From NCBI GenBank assembly GCA_963844395.1, contig CAWJNX010000001.1, forward strand, positions 682,001 to 746,000: DNA of 64,000 nucleotides, written 5' to 3'. This document shows positions 1 through 9,400 of the stretch, piece by piece. The notes beneath the pieces were generated by a model. It was not told the DNA's origin. It ran no database searches and saw only the letters and a program-made list of their open reading frames with translations. Position numbers and translations under genes: made by a program. This stretch comes from VRUE01 sp963844395 (GTDB lineage: Bacteria; Actinomycetota; Thermoleophilia; Solirubrobacterales; 70-9). The number at the start of each line of letters is the position of its first letter. Positions within the stretch are counted from its first letter, which is position 1.

Positions 1-592
1 GGCGGAGAAGTTCGACTACCGCAAGGGCTTCAAGTTTTCAACCTACGCGACCTGGTGGATCCGCCAGGCGATCGCCCGTGCCCTAGCCGACAAGGCAAGG
101 ACGATCCGCATCCCGGTCCACGTGGTCGAGAAGCTGAACAAGATCGGCCGCGCCGAGCGCAAGCTGGTCACCGAGCTCGGTCGCGAGCCGACCCCGGAGG
201 AGATCGCCGAGGTGACCGGAATCGACCCCGAGGAGGTCGACTCGATCAAGCGCTCCGCCCAGGCCCCGGTCTCGCTCGAGAAGCCGGTCGGCGACGAGGA
301 GGAGTCGGAGTTCGGCCAGTTCATCGCCGACGAGAAGGCCGAGTCGCCCTTCGACCGGGCCGCCGACCTGCTGACCAAAGAGGCGCTGAAGGAGGCGCTA
401 GAGAACCTCTCCTACCGCGAGCGCCGCGTGCTCGAACTGCGCTACGGCTTGGGAGGCGAGCACCCCCGCACCCTCGACGAGGTCGGCCGCACCTTCAACG
501 TCACCCGCGAGCGGATCCGCCAGATCGAGAACCAGAGCCTCAAAAAGCTCCAGCAGTTGGGCGAAGCGCAGAAACTGCGCGAAGTTACGTGA
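1..592 (+). CDS. rpoD: Principal RNA polymerase sigma factor, C-terminal part (5' end outside window)
   Basis: Reading in frame 2 from the window edge gives 196 residues ending at TGA 590-592. The first residues carry the sigma-70 region 2.4 signature (STYATWWIRQAIARAL), which reads the -10 element. Region 3 follows, then region 4.2 with the helix-turn-helix NVTRERIRQIENQSLKKL that contacts the -35 element. The sequence matches the housekeeping group 1 type, not an ECF sigma. The N-terminal region 1 and most of region 2 lie outside the window. There is no partner gene on the 3' side; a methyltransferase follows after 56 bp. Identity is certain; only the symbol choice (rpoD, sigA or hrdB) is open. 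Confidence 0.96.
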   Translation, partial: AEKFDYRKGFKFSTYATWWIRQAIARALADKARTIRIPVHVVEKLNKIGRAERKLVTELGREPTPEEIAEVTGIDPEEVDSIKRSAQAPVSLEKPVGDEEESEFGQFIADEKAESPFDRAADLLTKEALKEALENLSYRERRVLELRYGLGGEHPRTLDEVGRTFNVTRERIRQIENQSLKKLQQLGEAQKLREVT

Positions 593-648
593 AAAGCTCC
601 GCAGAAGGCGGCAATTAGGGACGCTTTCTTCCACATCTCGGTACGCTA

Positions 649-1512
649 TTGCAGATCAACGGCGAGGAGAGAAGCAGCGTTGCAAACCCGACCATCGGCG
701 AGAGCGATCTCGCCGTCAAAGTCGCGACTCCCAACGACGATCATCCGTGGAAGGAGTTCTACGATGCCACGGCCAGAATATTCGGCGCGGATCCCTTCCC
801 CTTCATGAACCTTGGATTCGCGGACGTAGACGTCGAGCTAACCGACCCTGAAATCGCCGAGCGACTCTCGGAGCGACTATACGACAAGGTGCTCTGCCAC
901 ATCGACCTAACCGGTCGCGTGATGCTCGAGGTGGGTTGCGGCCGCGGGGGCGGGTGTGCGCATATAGCCCGCACTCACGGACCGAAGGCGGTTATTGGAG
1001 TTGATCTTAATGAGCTGCTCGTTCGGCACTGCATTGAGGCTCACGACGAGCCTGGTATCTCCTTCATACGGGGCGACGCCTGCCGACTGCCAATCGCCGA
1101 CGGGAGCGTAGACGCTGTCGTCAACGTGGAGTCTTCGCACTGCTATTCCTCGCGCCTCACTTTCTTCGAAGAGGTTGCACGCGTGCTGCGGCCCGGCGGC
1201 CGATTCGGGTTCGCGGATTTCCTCGTGCGCGACAAATCGACCAATTCGCCAGAGGCGATCGAGCGCTACCTCCGCGCTGCGGGCCTGGCTTCACTCGCCG
1301 CCGAAGACATAGCACCGGGGGTGCTGGCCGCCAGAAACCTTGCTTCGTCATCCCTTGCGCTGCGAGCTCGGCTCGAGTCCGCGCTGCCGAATCCCAAGGT
1401 TGTCGCATGGTGGGCAAAGGTCTACTTCATGCATGGTTCCCCGCTCTACGACTTGCTTCGGAGCGGAGAGATCGCCTACTGGTGCTGGACCGCAGAAAAA
1501 GCGCCTGCCTGA
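649..1512 (+). CDS. Class I SAM-dependent methyltransferase
   Basis: This 287-residue protein has a Rossmann methyltransferase core. Motif I is VMLEVGCGRGGG at about residue 91, an acidic residue ends strand 2 (VIGVDLNE), DAVVNVESSHCY is motif IV, and the post-motif RVLRPGGRFGFADF follows. It resembles small-molecule or lipid methyltransferases such as the phthiotriol methyltransferase group, but the substrate cannot be read. The TTG at 649 is the only plausible in-frame start before codon 53. A -10-like TACGCT sits at 642-647, only 1 nt before it, so the true start or promoter is uncertain. A purine-rich GGCGAGGAGAG at 661-671 is not followed by an in-frame start. Confidence 0.85.
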   Translation: MQINGEERSSVANPTIGESDLAVKVATPNDDHPWKEFYDATARIFGADPFPFMNLGFADVDVELTDPEIAERLSERLYDKVLCHIDLTGRVMLEVGCGRGGGCAHIARTHGPKAVIGVDLNELLVRHCIEAHDEPGISFIRGDACRLPIADGSVDAVVNVESSHCYSSRLTFFEEVARVLRPGGRFGFADFLVRDKSTNSPEAIERYLRAAGLASLAAEDIAPGVLAARNLASSSLALRARLESALPNPKVVAWWAKVYFMHGSPLYDLLRSGEIAYWCWTAEKAPA

Positions 1513-1620
1513 CGCGACGGCAAACGCTGCTCATCGAAGGTTCGTCGATGAAACGCACAGGCGGCACAGCGAGCCAAAATTGCTTATCCTTTCTCAATTA
1601 TCCGTTGGACATCGATCAAT

Positions 1621-2163
1621 TTGGTTTTTTGCCTCATAGCGCCGGTCGCGCTGCTCGTTGGCTGCGGAAACGAGGGCTCCAGCAAGGAAAGCCAGGGCGC
1701 CTACGACGTCGAAGCGAGCACGACGATGGCCGTTGCCAAGCCCCCGCTCAGCAAAGCCCAATTCGTCTACCGGATTAACAAGATCTGCCGCCAGGTCTGG
1801 CCAATCGTCTACAGTAACTGGAAGGAATACACTGCTGGCCAGGGCCGGAAACTGAGCGAGAGAGAGCGGTTCGAGGATGCGGTCCGCGTCTCCCTGCTGG
1901 CCGGGATCGTCCTCTACATCTTCGACAACGTTCGGCAAACGGGAGCGCCCGCGGGAGAGGAGGGTGAGATCGAAAAGATCATCGGCCCTTTCCAGGCCGC
2001 CGTCGAGCTCGGCTGGAAGGAACGCTGGCGAGCCCATTCGATCGCCGACATTCTCCCGCATTTCGTCACCTACACCCAGCGCGCCCGCCGCTATGGCCTC
2101 GACGATTGCCTCGTTGACCAAACACACCTCCAGCCGATCGAGGATTCGAGCCCTGCCAAGTAG
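1621..2163 (+). CDS. Small lipoprotein of the window's recurrent two-Cys family, copy 1
   Basis: This 180-residue protein has a short hydrophobic N-terminus ending in a lipobox-like LLVGC, so it should be lipidated and exported. The mature part has the pattern shared with four other genes here: (F/Y)xxR...IC near the start (NKICRQVW), G-A-P-x-G-(E/D)-x-x-x-(E/D) in the middle, and YGLDDC near the end. The two conserved Cys could form a disulfide. The TTG start leaves no basic residue before the hydrophobic stretch. In-frame codons before it (IRWTSIN) have no standard start, so the N-terminus is uncertain. The gene converges on the next one across a shared terminator. No known domain is recognised. 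Confidence 0.7.
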   Translation: MVFCLIAPVALLVGCGNEGSSKESQGAYDVEASTTMAVAKPPLSKAQFVYRINKICRQVWPIVYSNWKEYTAGQGRKLSERERFEDAVRVSLLAGIVLYIFDNVRQTGAPAGEEGEIEKIIGPFQAAVELGWKERWRAHSIADILPHFVTYTQRARRYGLDDCLVDQTHLQPIEDSSPAK

Positions 2164-2191
2164 TCTTTCGGTACCATCACCAAGAAAAGAA

Positions 2192-2228
2192 GGGCGGAGC
2201 CGGGAGCGCTTCCGGCTTCCGCCCTTTT
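2192..2228. terminator. Bidirectional Rho-independent terminator
   Basis: GGGCGGAGCCGG pairs with CCGGCTTCCGCCC (one bulged base), with TTTT following on the plus strand and an A-rich run before it that gives a T tract on the minus strand. It lies between two convergent genes ending at 2163 and 2248. Confidence 0.85.
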
Positions 2229-2247
2229 GAGGCCTGTCCGCCTTGCT

Positions 2248-2907
2248 TCAGTCGCTGATTGAGACTTCGATTTGTTTGCCTATCGAGTTGAGCCCTATGA
2301 TTGTCACATTGGTGTGGAGTTCGGCGGTTTTGGTATGGCCGAGGCAGGTGTTATTCGCTGTGATTCCTTTGATCACCCCTTTGATCCTGATGTGGCCGCC
2401 CGCTTCGTTGGTGGCGTGCGCGCCGGTCAAGCCTTTTTGCGGTGGAACAGTGGTCGGACATATGGTCCCGATCTGGATGCCCGCGACACCAGTAGGACAA
2501 ACAATGTCGGTTTTGAAACTGTATGTACCGGCACTGACTGTTGTGAAATCATAGAAGTCGTAGTCGCAGCCTTTTCTGTCTACCGGCAGGTTGCAATTCG
2601 TGTAGTGCGGCGTGACTGTGACTGATTTTTCACCAGAGGTAAGCAGCTGGTGTTTGCTGCCTGCCTGTGTTTGCGCCGTGGTCAGTGTATTGTGGCCTGT
2701 GTAGTGGTCCGTGCATTCGATGGTACCGCCGTACGCTGTGAAGGCGTTCGGGGCTCCTGCTTCCGTTATCTCCGAGCCTGTCAGTGTCACGTTTTCATTC
2801 GCTTTGATCATGCCTTCAGTTTGTGCTGAGGCGGTCGCCGCCGTCACGGCGCTCAGCGCCAGGGTTGCCATCACGGCAAGTCCCAGGGTCTTGAGAATGC
2901 GAGTCAT
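2248..2907 (-). CDS. Six-Cys secreted protein, copy 1
   Basis: This 219-residue protein has a classic signal peptide (TRILKTLGLAVMATLALSA, cleaved after ASA). The mature region is Thr-rich and looks all-beta. It has six Cys in the order IEC, YTNC, GCDYDF, DIVCP, TICP and CLGH, also found in three other genes of the window. With export, the Cys probably form disulfides. The ATG is preceded by AAAGGAAAAG at good spacing. A promoter lies upstream and a terminator follows. The gene sits downstream of a two-Cys lipoprotein gene, an arrangement repeated at 11-12.7 kb and 61.7-63.2 kb. I recognise no characterised family; function unknown. Confidence 0.85.
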   Translation of the reverse strand: MTRILKTLGLAVMATLALSAVTAATASAQTEGMIKANENVTLTGSEITEAGAPNAFTAYGGTIECTDHYTGHNTLTTAQTQAGSKHQLLTSGEKSVTVTPHYTNCNLPVDRKGCDYDFYDFTTVSAGTYSFKTDIVCPTGVAGIQIGTICPTTVPPQKGLTGAHATNEAGGHIRIKGVIKGITANNTCLGHTKTAELHTNVTIIGLNSIGKQIEVSISD

Positions 2908-2975
2908 TTTTCTTTTCCTTTCATCGATTTGCCGGTCCGCGCCAAACGCGGCCCAACATCCAAGGGGACGAGGAA

Positions 2976-3005
2976 GCTATAGCTATGCGGTCACGCTATA
3001 GTCAA
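2976..3005 (-). promoter_or_regulatory. Sigma-70 promoter of six-Cys gene copy 1
   Basis: On the minus strand TTGACT (3000-3005) and TATAGC (2976-2981) are 18 bp apart. The same layout precedes the two other copies at 10.96 and 12.10 kb. Confidence 0.75.
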
Positions 3006-3075
3006 GAATTACTTCGCGATCCAGGGCGGACCCCCCGCTTAGGGCGCTTTCTCCTGTAAATCTCAGGGAGCGATG

Positions 3076-3117
3076 AGCGCGTGCGCGGATCGGCGCGTGC
3101 GCGGATCGGCGCGCATG
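3076..3117. repeat. Short GC-rich tandem repeat between genes
   Basis: A 16-bp unit (GCGCGTGCGCGGATCG) is present about two and a half times in the spacer between the lipoprotein stop at 3150 and the promoter near 2976-3005. No coding role is visible. Confidence 0.6.
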
Positions 3118-3149
3118 GACATCCGAGGAGAGAGCGCGGGAGCCGGGGT

Positions 3150-3617
3150 TTATCCCCTGATTCCGCGGGCGCAGGAAGACAACCCGTACGCACGGAGGAG
3201 CCTGCCGGGCTTGGCGAAGCGCCGTTCGGCCAACTCGACCGACCGGATCCTCCAGTGAGCCGCGACGTTGTCCAGCGCCCTCTGCTGCATGCTGAGCATT
3301 CTCTCGATGCGCCGCTCCTCTCCTGGTGGGGCATCGAGTTCGCGCAGCTGGGAGATCTCTACTTCAATCGCTGGTAGGAAGAAGAAATGGATTGGGCTCG
3401 CATAGGAGCCCGGCCTTTCGCCCACATGGAGGCGTTCATAGGAGGCCATTTCCTCCTTGAGGCCACGCTTCTGGCGCTCGCAGATAGCGTTCCCTCGCCG
3501 CAGGAACTCCCTCTTGTCAACGGTCAACGCGCTCGAGGTATCGTCCTCGCCGCCGCAGGCGGCCATCCCGCCCGTCAGCGCCATGGCGACGAGCATCGCT
3601 GCGACTCTTCGAGTCAG
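3150..3617 (-). CDS. Two-Cys family lipoprotein, copy 2 (third gene of surface operon 1; probable CTG start)
   Basis: The protein has a signal peptide with lipobox MAAC and the family pattern: NAICERQ, DAPPGEERRIE, and AYGLSSC close to the C-terminus. ATG at 3596 would leave no basic n-region. A CTG at 3617 adds LTRRVAA, giving a normal signal peptide, and follows AGGAGGAGG, which overlaps the TAG stop (3627) of the preceding gene. The homologous copy at 12.7 kb has TTG at the same place after AAGGAGGAG, which supports the non-ATG start. Translation is probably coupled to the large secreted protein gene upstream. Function unknown; exported and lipid-anchored. Confidence 0.72.
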   Translation of the reverse strand: MTRRVAAMLVAMALTGGMAACGGEDDTSSALTVDKREFLRRGNAICERQKRGLKEEMASYERLHVGERPGSYASPIHFFFLPAIEVEISQLRELDAPPGEERRIERMLSMQQRALDNVAAHWRIRSVELAERRFAKPGRLLRAYGLSSCARGIRG

Positions 3618-3626
3618 GACCTCCTC

Positions 3627-6455
3627 CTATCGCACCAGGCGGTGCGAGCTGCGCGTTGCATTTCGCTTCTTGCCGCACTGCGGTCTCACAGCCGGCCGTT
3701 GCGTGGAGCGCTTGCCGCTCTGGGCTGCGAGGTGGATGATGGCGCGGTTCTTTGAGGCGCAGAGGTTGCGCGAGTTGACGAAGAGGCCCTTGTCTCCGCC
3801 CTGCATGGAGATCACCACTTTGGCGATCGGCGCGTCGGGGAGCTCGGTGGCGGCAGCGCGCAGGCCGCCGCGGATCGAGTCGATCCGCACCACCGCTTCG
3901 AAGTCGACGAGGCCGTGCAGATCAAAGACTAGGTCGGGTAGCTCGTTGTCGGAGCTGCGCAGATAGGCGGGGCCTTCCAGCGGCTCGGAGAGCAGCGGCG
4001 TGAAGGCGCGCACCCGGCCGTAGACCGAGCCCGCCGGGCAGTTGTCGGCGGCGAACTGCACGCGAGTGCAGATGGTGCGGAAGTGGGACTGGTCGATGAA
4101 GGCAGAGCGCGGGAAGCGCACCAAGACGCGGGAGCTGTTGGCGTCCCCTGGCCTTGGCCTGAAGACGGTGCGAAGCGCCGGGTGGGCGCCGCGCCTGGTT
4201 CCGCCCTTCAGCTTCAGCGAGAGGCGCGGCCTGTAGCGGAGGGCGGCGCAGCCGGCGGCCTGGTAGCGCGAGGAGCGGGCCACCGGGGAGTCATCGAGGA
4301 CGCTGAACGGGTTGACCCCGCCACCCCAGATCAGCGCCCTGGTCGCCATCGGCTCGCAGGAGGTCGGGTTGAGCGTGAAGGCGGGGCGGTCAACGTGCAC
4401 CTGGATGTCGCGCACCCGCAGCGGGATGCCGGCGAGGATGTGGGGGATCGGCTGGGAGCGGGCGCCATCGGCGCTGACCTCGCCGCTGCGCGGGTCAACG
4501 AGAAGCGCCTGGCGCACGACCACGGTGCCGACGTCGAAGGGGCCGGCCACCGCTGGCACGATCGCCACCGCCGAGAGCGGCGCTCCGCCGAAGCGCCCGG
4601 CCAGGTAGACCGTACCCGGCACATAGGTGAGCTGGGAGCCGACACCGGCGCCGGTCAGTACCCGGCCGATCCGCGAATTGGCCGGGCAGGAGGGGTTGGC
4701 CAACTCGGCGCGGCCGGTCTTGGCGTCGGCGCGGGCGATCTGGATGTCGGTGCAGCGCGAGACGCCCGCCAACTTCGCCAGCACCCCCTTGGGCAGGGTA
4801 GCGTCGAAACGGGTCAGGTCCTGGTCGCCGTCGCGGCGGGTGAGCCGCATCGAGAAGGGACTGAAGGCGCCGGCGGCGTTGCTGGCAGAGCCTGCCTCAA
4901 AGCCGGGCGCAAAGGGCTGCGTCCCGCCGGGCGGGCAGGGACCTTCGCCGGGACCGGAGACGATCTGAAAGGTCGAGGTATCGACGATCGGCGGCCGACC
5001 CGACCAGGGGGTGAGCTCGGCCTTGACTGCGTGGGTGCCGCAGGTGGGCGGGGTGACAAGCGGGCTGCGGGCGCCCTCGCGGAACTTCAGCTTGAAGCTC
5101 GAGAAGGGCAGCTGGGGGATCTCCTCGGTGGTCGAGATCAGCTGGCCGGTCTCCGGGTCGGGCTCGACCTTGACCGGCTGCTTGACGAGGATCCCCAGCG
5201 TGGGGTTCTTAAGCACGATGTAGAAGGCGATCAGGGAGTCACCGGCGAGGTTGGCGTAGGGTTCGGCCTGGTAGAGGGCACCGGGCACCGCCTCCGCAAC
5301 CAGCGGGCTCTCGACCTCGATCGTGCCGATCTTTGAAGCCTGCGGGCAGCCCTCTCCGGGCGCCGAGGAGAGCGTCTCGCGCTCGAGATCGGCCTCGCTG
5401 CAGACCTCGAGCCCTTCAGCGAGCGAGGGATTGGCGGTCATGCCCTCGGGCAGGGTGATGACCGCCTTGCGGATGTGTGACTGCGCGAGGCCGTCGACCG
5501 AGGTTAGCCCCGGGTCGTCGACCTCCAGTGAGAAGTCGAGGCCGGTCGGGCTCTCCGCCGCCAGGTTGGTCGGCTGGGCACCGATCGAGGGGCTGAAGCC
5601 AAGTTTGTCGCAGCCGGTGAACGGCTGGGGGTTGCCGGCGGCATCGTGGGTGAGGACCGAGCCCGAGTCGCGCTCTCCTTCCCAGGAGAGCGCCTCAAAG
5701 CTCGAGCGCAGCGGCTCGCCGCAATAGGTGGGCAGGGTGAGGAAGGGCTTCTCGCGCTCGGGAACCGGGCAGGTTCCCCCCGTGCTCGCGAACTCGTAGG
5801 CCGCGACGTCGTCGAAGGGGGTGTTGCTGGGATCGTCTGGGCGCAAACAATCGCCCCGCAGATCATCGTGAGCTTCGTTCGCGGGGTCGCTCCACAGCTC
5901 GGTCTTTGAGCCGAAGACGTCGAGCAGCTGCGGGGTGTTGCGCGAGGCGGCGAGGCCGTTATGGGGCGGCTCTTGGTTGAGGGTAACGTCGACGACGATG
6001 TTCGCGGTTTTGTTCACGTTCCAGCCCAGCCGCAGCAGCGCCCCCGGCGGCGGGGTCAAGGTGAAAACGGGCGAAGCGAACCAGCCCAAACCCTTGATGG
6101 CGCCAGCGGTGACGCCGACCTGGGGCTCGATCGGGCACTCGCCGTTCTGCAGAAAGTCCAGGGTCGAGCAGCGCGGGTAGGCGGTGGTGTCGCCGACCAG
6201 GCCCGGCACCTGCCCAATGAGGATGTCCTTGATCCGCCCGTCGCTGAAGGGTTCGCCTTCGCGTTCTTCGAAGCCCAGCCCGAAGCTGACGTTCAGATCA
6301 AAGGAGTGCGAGCCGGCCTGGGTGGCCGTCGTGCCGTCCGGTTCGGTGAAGGCGACATCGAAGTCGCGGACGTCGAAGGCCGCCGGCGCCGGCGCGGCGC
6401 CGATCGCGAGCGCCGCGACGCAGACGACGGTCAGCTTTGCGAGACGCGCCCTCAT
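3627..6455 (-). CDS. Large secreted protein of surface operon 1
   Basis: This 942-residue protein has a Sec signal peptide ending APAPAAF. It starts with the pattern DFxVxFTExDGxxATQAGxH, shared with its paralogue at 54541-57297. The long body has repeated beta-rich segments of the form CPxxSxIGxxxxxxPLL. It ends with GLFVNSRNLCASKNR and a Lys/Arg-rich tail. The ATG overlaps the TGA of the propeller gene as ATGA, so the two are translationally coupled. Reading the frame further upstream would extend into that gene's coding sequence, so this start is preferred. I recognise no named domain. Its operon position and tail suggest a cell-surface structural or binding protein. Confidence 0.85.
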   Translation of the reverse strand: MRARLAKLTVVCVAALAIGAAPAPAAFDVRDFDVAFTEPDGTTATQAGSHSFDLNVSFGLGFEEREGEPFSDGRIKDILIGQVPGLVGDTTAYPRCSTLDFLQNGECPIEPQVGVTAGAIKGLGWFASPVFTLTPPPGALLRLGWNVNKTANIVVDVTLNQEPPHNGLAASRNTPQLLDVFGSKTELWSDPANEAHDDLRGDCLRPDDPSNTPFDDVAAYEFASTGGTCPVPEREKPFLTLPTYCGEPLRSSFEALSWEGERDSGSVLTHDAAGNPQPFTGCDKLGFSPSIGAQPTNLAAESPTGLDFSLEVDDPGLTSVDGLAQSHIRKAVITLPEGMTANPSLAEGLEVCSEADLERETLSSAPGEGCPQASKIGTIEVESPLVAEAVPGALYQAEPYANLAGDSLIAFYIVLKNPTLGILVKQPVKVEPDPETGQLISTTEEIPQLPFSSFKLKFREGARSPLVTPPTCGTHAVKAELTPWSGRPPIVDTSTFQIVSGPGEGPCPPGGTQPFAPGFEAGSASNAAGAFSPFSMRLTRRDGDQDLTRFDATLPKGVLAKLAGVSRCTDIQIARADAKTGRAELANPSCPANSRIGRVLTGAGVGSQLTYVPGTVYLAGRFGGAPLSAVAIVPAVAGPFDVGTVVVRQALLVDPRSGEVSADGARSQPIPHILAGIPLRVRDIQVHVDRPAFTLNPTSCEPMATRALIWGGGVNPFSVLDDSPVARSSRYQAAGCAALRYRPRLSLKLKGGTRRGAHPALRTVFRPRPGDANSSRVLVRFPRSAFIDQSHFRTICTRVQFAADNCPAGSVYGRVRAFTPLLSEPLEGPAYLRSSDNELPDLVFDLHGLVDFEAVVRIDSIRGGLRAAATELPDAPIAKVVISMQGGDKGLFVNSRNLCASKNRAIIHLAAQSGKRSTQRPAVRPQCGKKRNATRSSHRLVR

Positions 6456-9400
6456 CGTGCCGGCCCCCGGTTGGCACGCCGACAGCGTTTCGCCTTGCGG
6501 GCCGCTTTGCGGGCCTGCTTTGCCGAACGCCCCGCCTCGCGGCTGAGACGCTTCGCCACGACGGCGTCGTGCGCCTGCTTGGCCGCTCGCTCGGCTCGCT
6601 TGGCGTGCCGTGAGAGCTGGGCGGCGCGTTTGGCGAGCGAGCGGCAATTGCGCGAGGGCGCCTCGTTGCCGGGACCCCGGAAGGTGACGGAGCCGGGGCT
6701 CTGGAACTGCGGCGGCGGCGGCGGGCTCTGGCAGGATTCGCCTTCGCACACAGAGGTCTGCACGGGCGGCGGGAAGCCGCCACCTACCCTGGCGTCGTAG
6801 AGGTCGATCGAGCCGGGATCCTGGGCCAGTAGGCTACGCTCGGTGGTGAAGAAGATGTCTGAGCCGTCGGGGGTTGCTTCGGAGAACTCCGATTCAAGGG
6901 GGCTGTCACCCGAGGAGATCAGGTAGACGCAGCCACCATTCTGGGGGAAGTAGTTTCCGGCGTCTTCCTCGCAGCTGCCCGTCCCCAGCGTCTCCCACTC
7001 ATAGACGTCCTGGGTGCCGTTGGTGTCGCCGGGCACCAACGCGTCGTTTGAGTTGAAGAAGATCCGCGAGCCGTCGTGGGCGACCACGTTTGACTCGTGG
7101 GTGGGGTGTTCCCAGGTCGGGATCCAGGCAGCGGCGATCACTTTCGGGAAATGCTGTACAGCAAAGGGGGGGTTATAGGGTTCGGTCATCTCCCGCGTCA
7201 TCGGCCGCGCGCCGCTCGGGTTACACGAGACGCACAGCAGCTCTCCCCCCACCTCGTAGGTGAAGACCTCCACCGCCGCCTTGCCGCTGGCGGTGTCGGT
7301 GTTGTCGAAGCCGGTCAGCGAGGCGCGCGAATTGAAGGCGATGCGGGCCCCGTCGGGGGTCACCCTGGTCGCCCGCAGCCACGGGTCGAGGGAGACGAGG
7401 TTGTAGGCGAGGTATTTGTCTACTTTCACCTCGGGTTCGGGCTCGCCGACGTCGCCCTCGACCAACATCCCGATGAAGGAAAACTCTCCCCCCTCGAACA
7501 GATAGAGGTTCGGCTCCCCTGCCTGTCCCGCCCCCGCCAGCGCCGCGCGCGAGACGAAGTAGATGCGGGAGAGGTCGTCGCTCGTCCCCGCCACGCCGAT
7601 TACCTGGCCGGCGATAGGGCTCGATTCGCCCGTCGCCTCCTCGAACAGGTAGAGGTCCTGTCCTTCGGAGTAGAGCGCCGCAGAGCCGTCCTCGGCCCCC
7701 GCCCAGAAGAAGGCAGTGCCACCGGCCGCCGAGACCGGCACCGTGCAGGCTTTGGCCACCTCGCTGCATTCGCCGGCGACGATGCCCTGCTCGGGGTGCT
7801 GGCGCAGATAGATCCTGCGCGTGGGGTTCAAAGAGGTCCAGTAAACCCGCGAGCCGTCCGCCGAGATCGCGTTGTCGACGCCTTCTTTCCAGCCGCTCCC
7901 CACCGTCGCGTTGCCGGCGTCGGCGACTCCCATCCCGTCCCCCGGTGCCGGGTCGCCGCTGCTTCCGTCCGGCAGCACGCTGACCAGGTGGTTCTCGCCA
8001 CCGAAGCGATCGTATACCTGGTTATCCCCATCGCCGGGAGCGGCTTCGGGGGTGAGGTTCCACTGAGCGACGAAGAGGGCATGGCGCGAGTCGTCGGAGA
8101 TGCCGAGGACCGATCGCTGGTCGACATATTTGCTGGCGGGCTCGCCGGACGGCGCCGGCGCCGTGGTCAGCGCTTCCAGCTCGCCGGCCTGCGCCCCGCA
8201 GTTGCTGCGCCGGTAGAGGTTCACCGCCCCGTCCTGCGCCTCGGGCTCCAGCGCCGGCGTCTGCCAATCGATCAGCCAGGCGTCGCAGAGATCCGCCGAG
8301 AAGACCATGAATTCACGGAAAACGCCGATCGCGATCGAGCCCACTCGATCGCCCTCATAGCGGGGGTGGATCGCCTCGGTCGCCCAGCCTGCGCCCGCCT
8401 GGCGGGCGGCGACGTACTGGTTGAACATGAAGCTGCTCTGCGGGTCGGCAAAGGCCGGGAAGCGGGCGCTGAAGGCGATCTTCTCGCCGTCGGGGGAGGC
8501 TTGGATGAAACCGCCGGGATCCCCGGCCGCCACGCTTGAACCCCCTGAAACGCTTGACATGCCATTAACAACGTCGCCGCCGTTTTTGTCAACCGGGCTG
8601 ACCATCTCATAGGCGCGACAGTCGGGCAGAGCGGCGGCGGGGCCGTCGCGCAGGGCCTGGTTCGGACAGGAGGCGTCATCGGGAGCGATCTGGCGCAGGG
8701 TGGTGAAGGCATGGGGTTCGCCCATGGCGGTCCCAACCGTGTTGGTGGCGACAAAGCGATAGCGATAGGCGGTGTCGGGCTGCAGGCCCGAGAGCGCTAC
8801 GCTAACCGTGCTCGCTTCGCCGACCGTCGCGTCGGGGACAGGGACGCTAGTGGGGACGTTTGGCCCGCTGAAGCTGTCGCCATTGGCTTCGAAGACGGCC
8901 TGGGTCAGGTACTCGACGTGGTAGGTCGTTCCTTCTTCTTCGGGGCCGAAGCGCGCTTTGAGGACGGCATCGCCGAAGCCGACGCGACTTGCCCATTCGG
9001 CTTCGATGTTGGGAGGCTGTGGACCGTAGGCCCCATAGATGTCGATCCTGCTGCTTTCGCTCCGGGCGACGTAGGCGTGGGCGCCACCGAGCCAGGCGGC
9101 GGAGCTGGCGACAACGCCTTCCACCGCGCTGCCGGCTTCGATTGGATTGAGCGCGATCGCTTCGGCTTCCCCCGAGGCGTCGTACTCTTCGACGCGGTCT
9201 TCCTTGGCCGCCAGCACGTGGCCGTTGTCGGGGTCCACGGCGACGGTGACGTGGTCGCTGCCCAACAGGTACTTGAATTCGCCGCTGGTGGAGTTGATTT
9301 TCGAGAGATCCGGACTTACTTCGAAACCGCCGCCGGAGAGGATCAATCCCCAGCTATTGACAAATAGAAAGCCGGCAGTGGGGCCAGTGCCAGCGGCAAG

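Noticed and set aside
4083..5336. Long plus-strand open frame of 417 codons opposite the large secreted protein
   Set aside because: It is the antisense of a clear coding sequence, Gly/Arg-rich with no domain, and is the kind of frame that high third-position GC produces.
7097..8539. Plus-strand open frame of 480 codons inside the propeller gene
   Set aside because: Antisense shadow; the minus strand has regular propeller repeats throughout.
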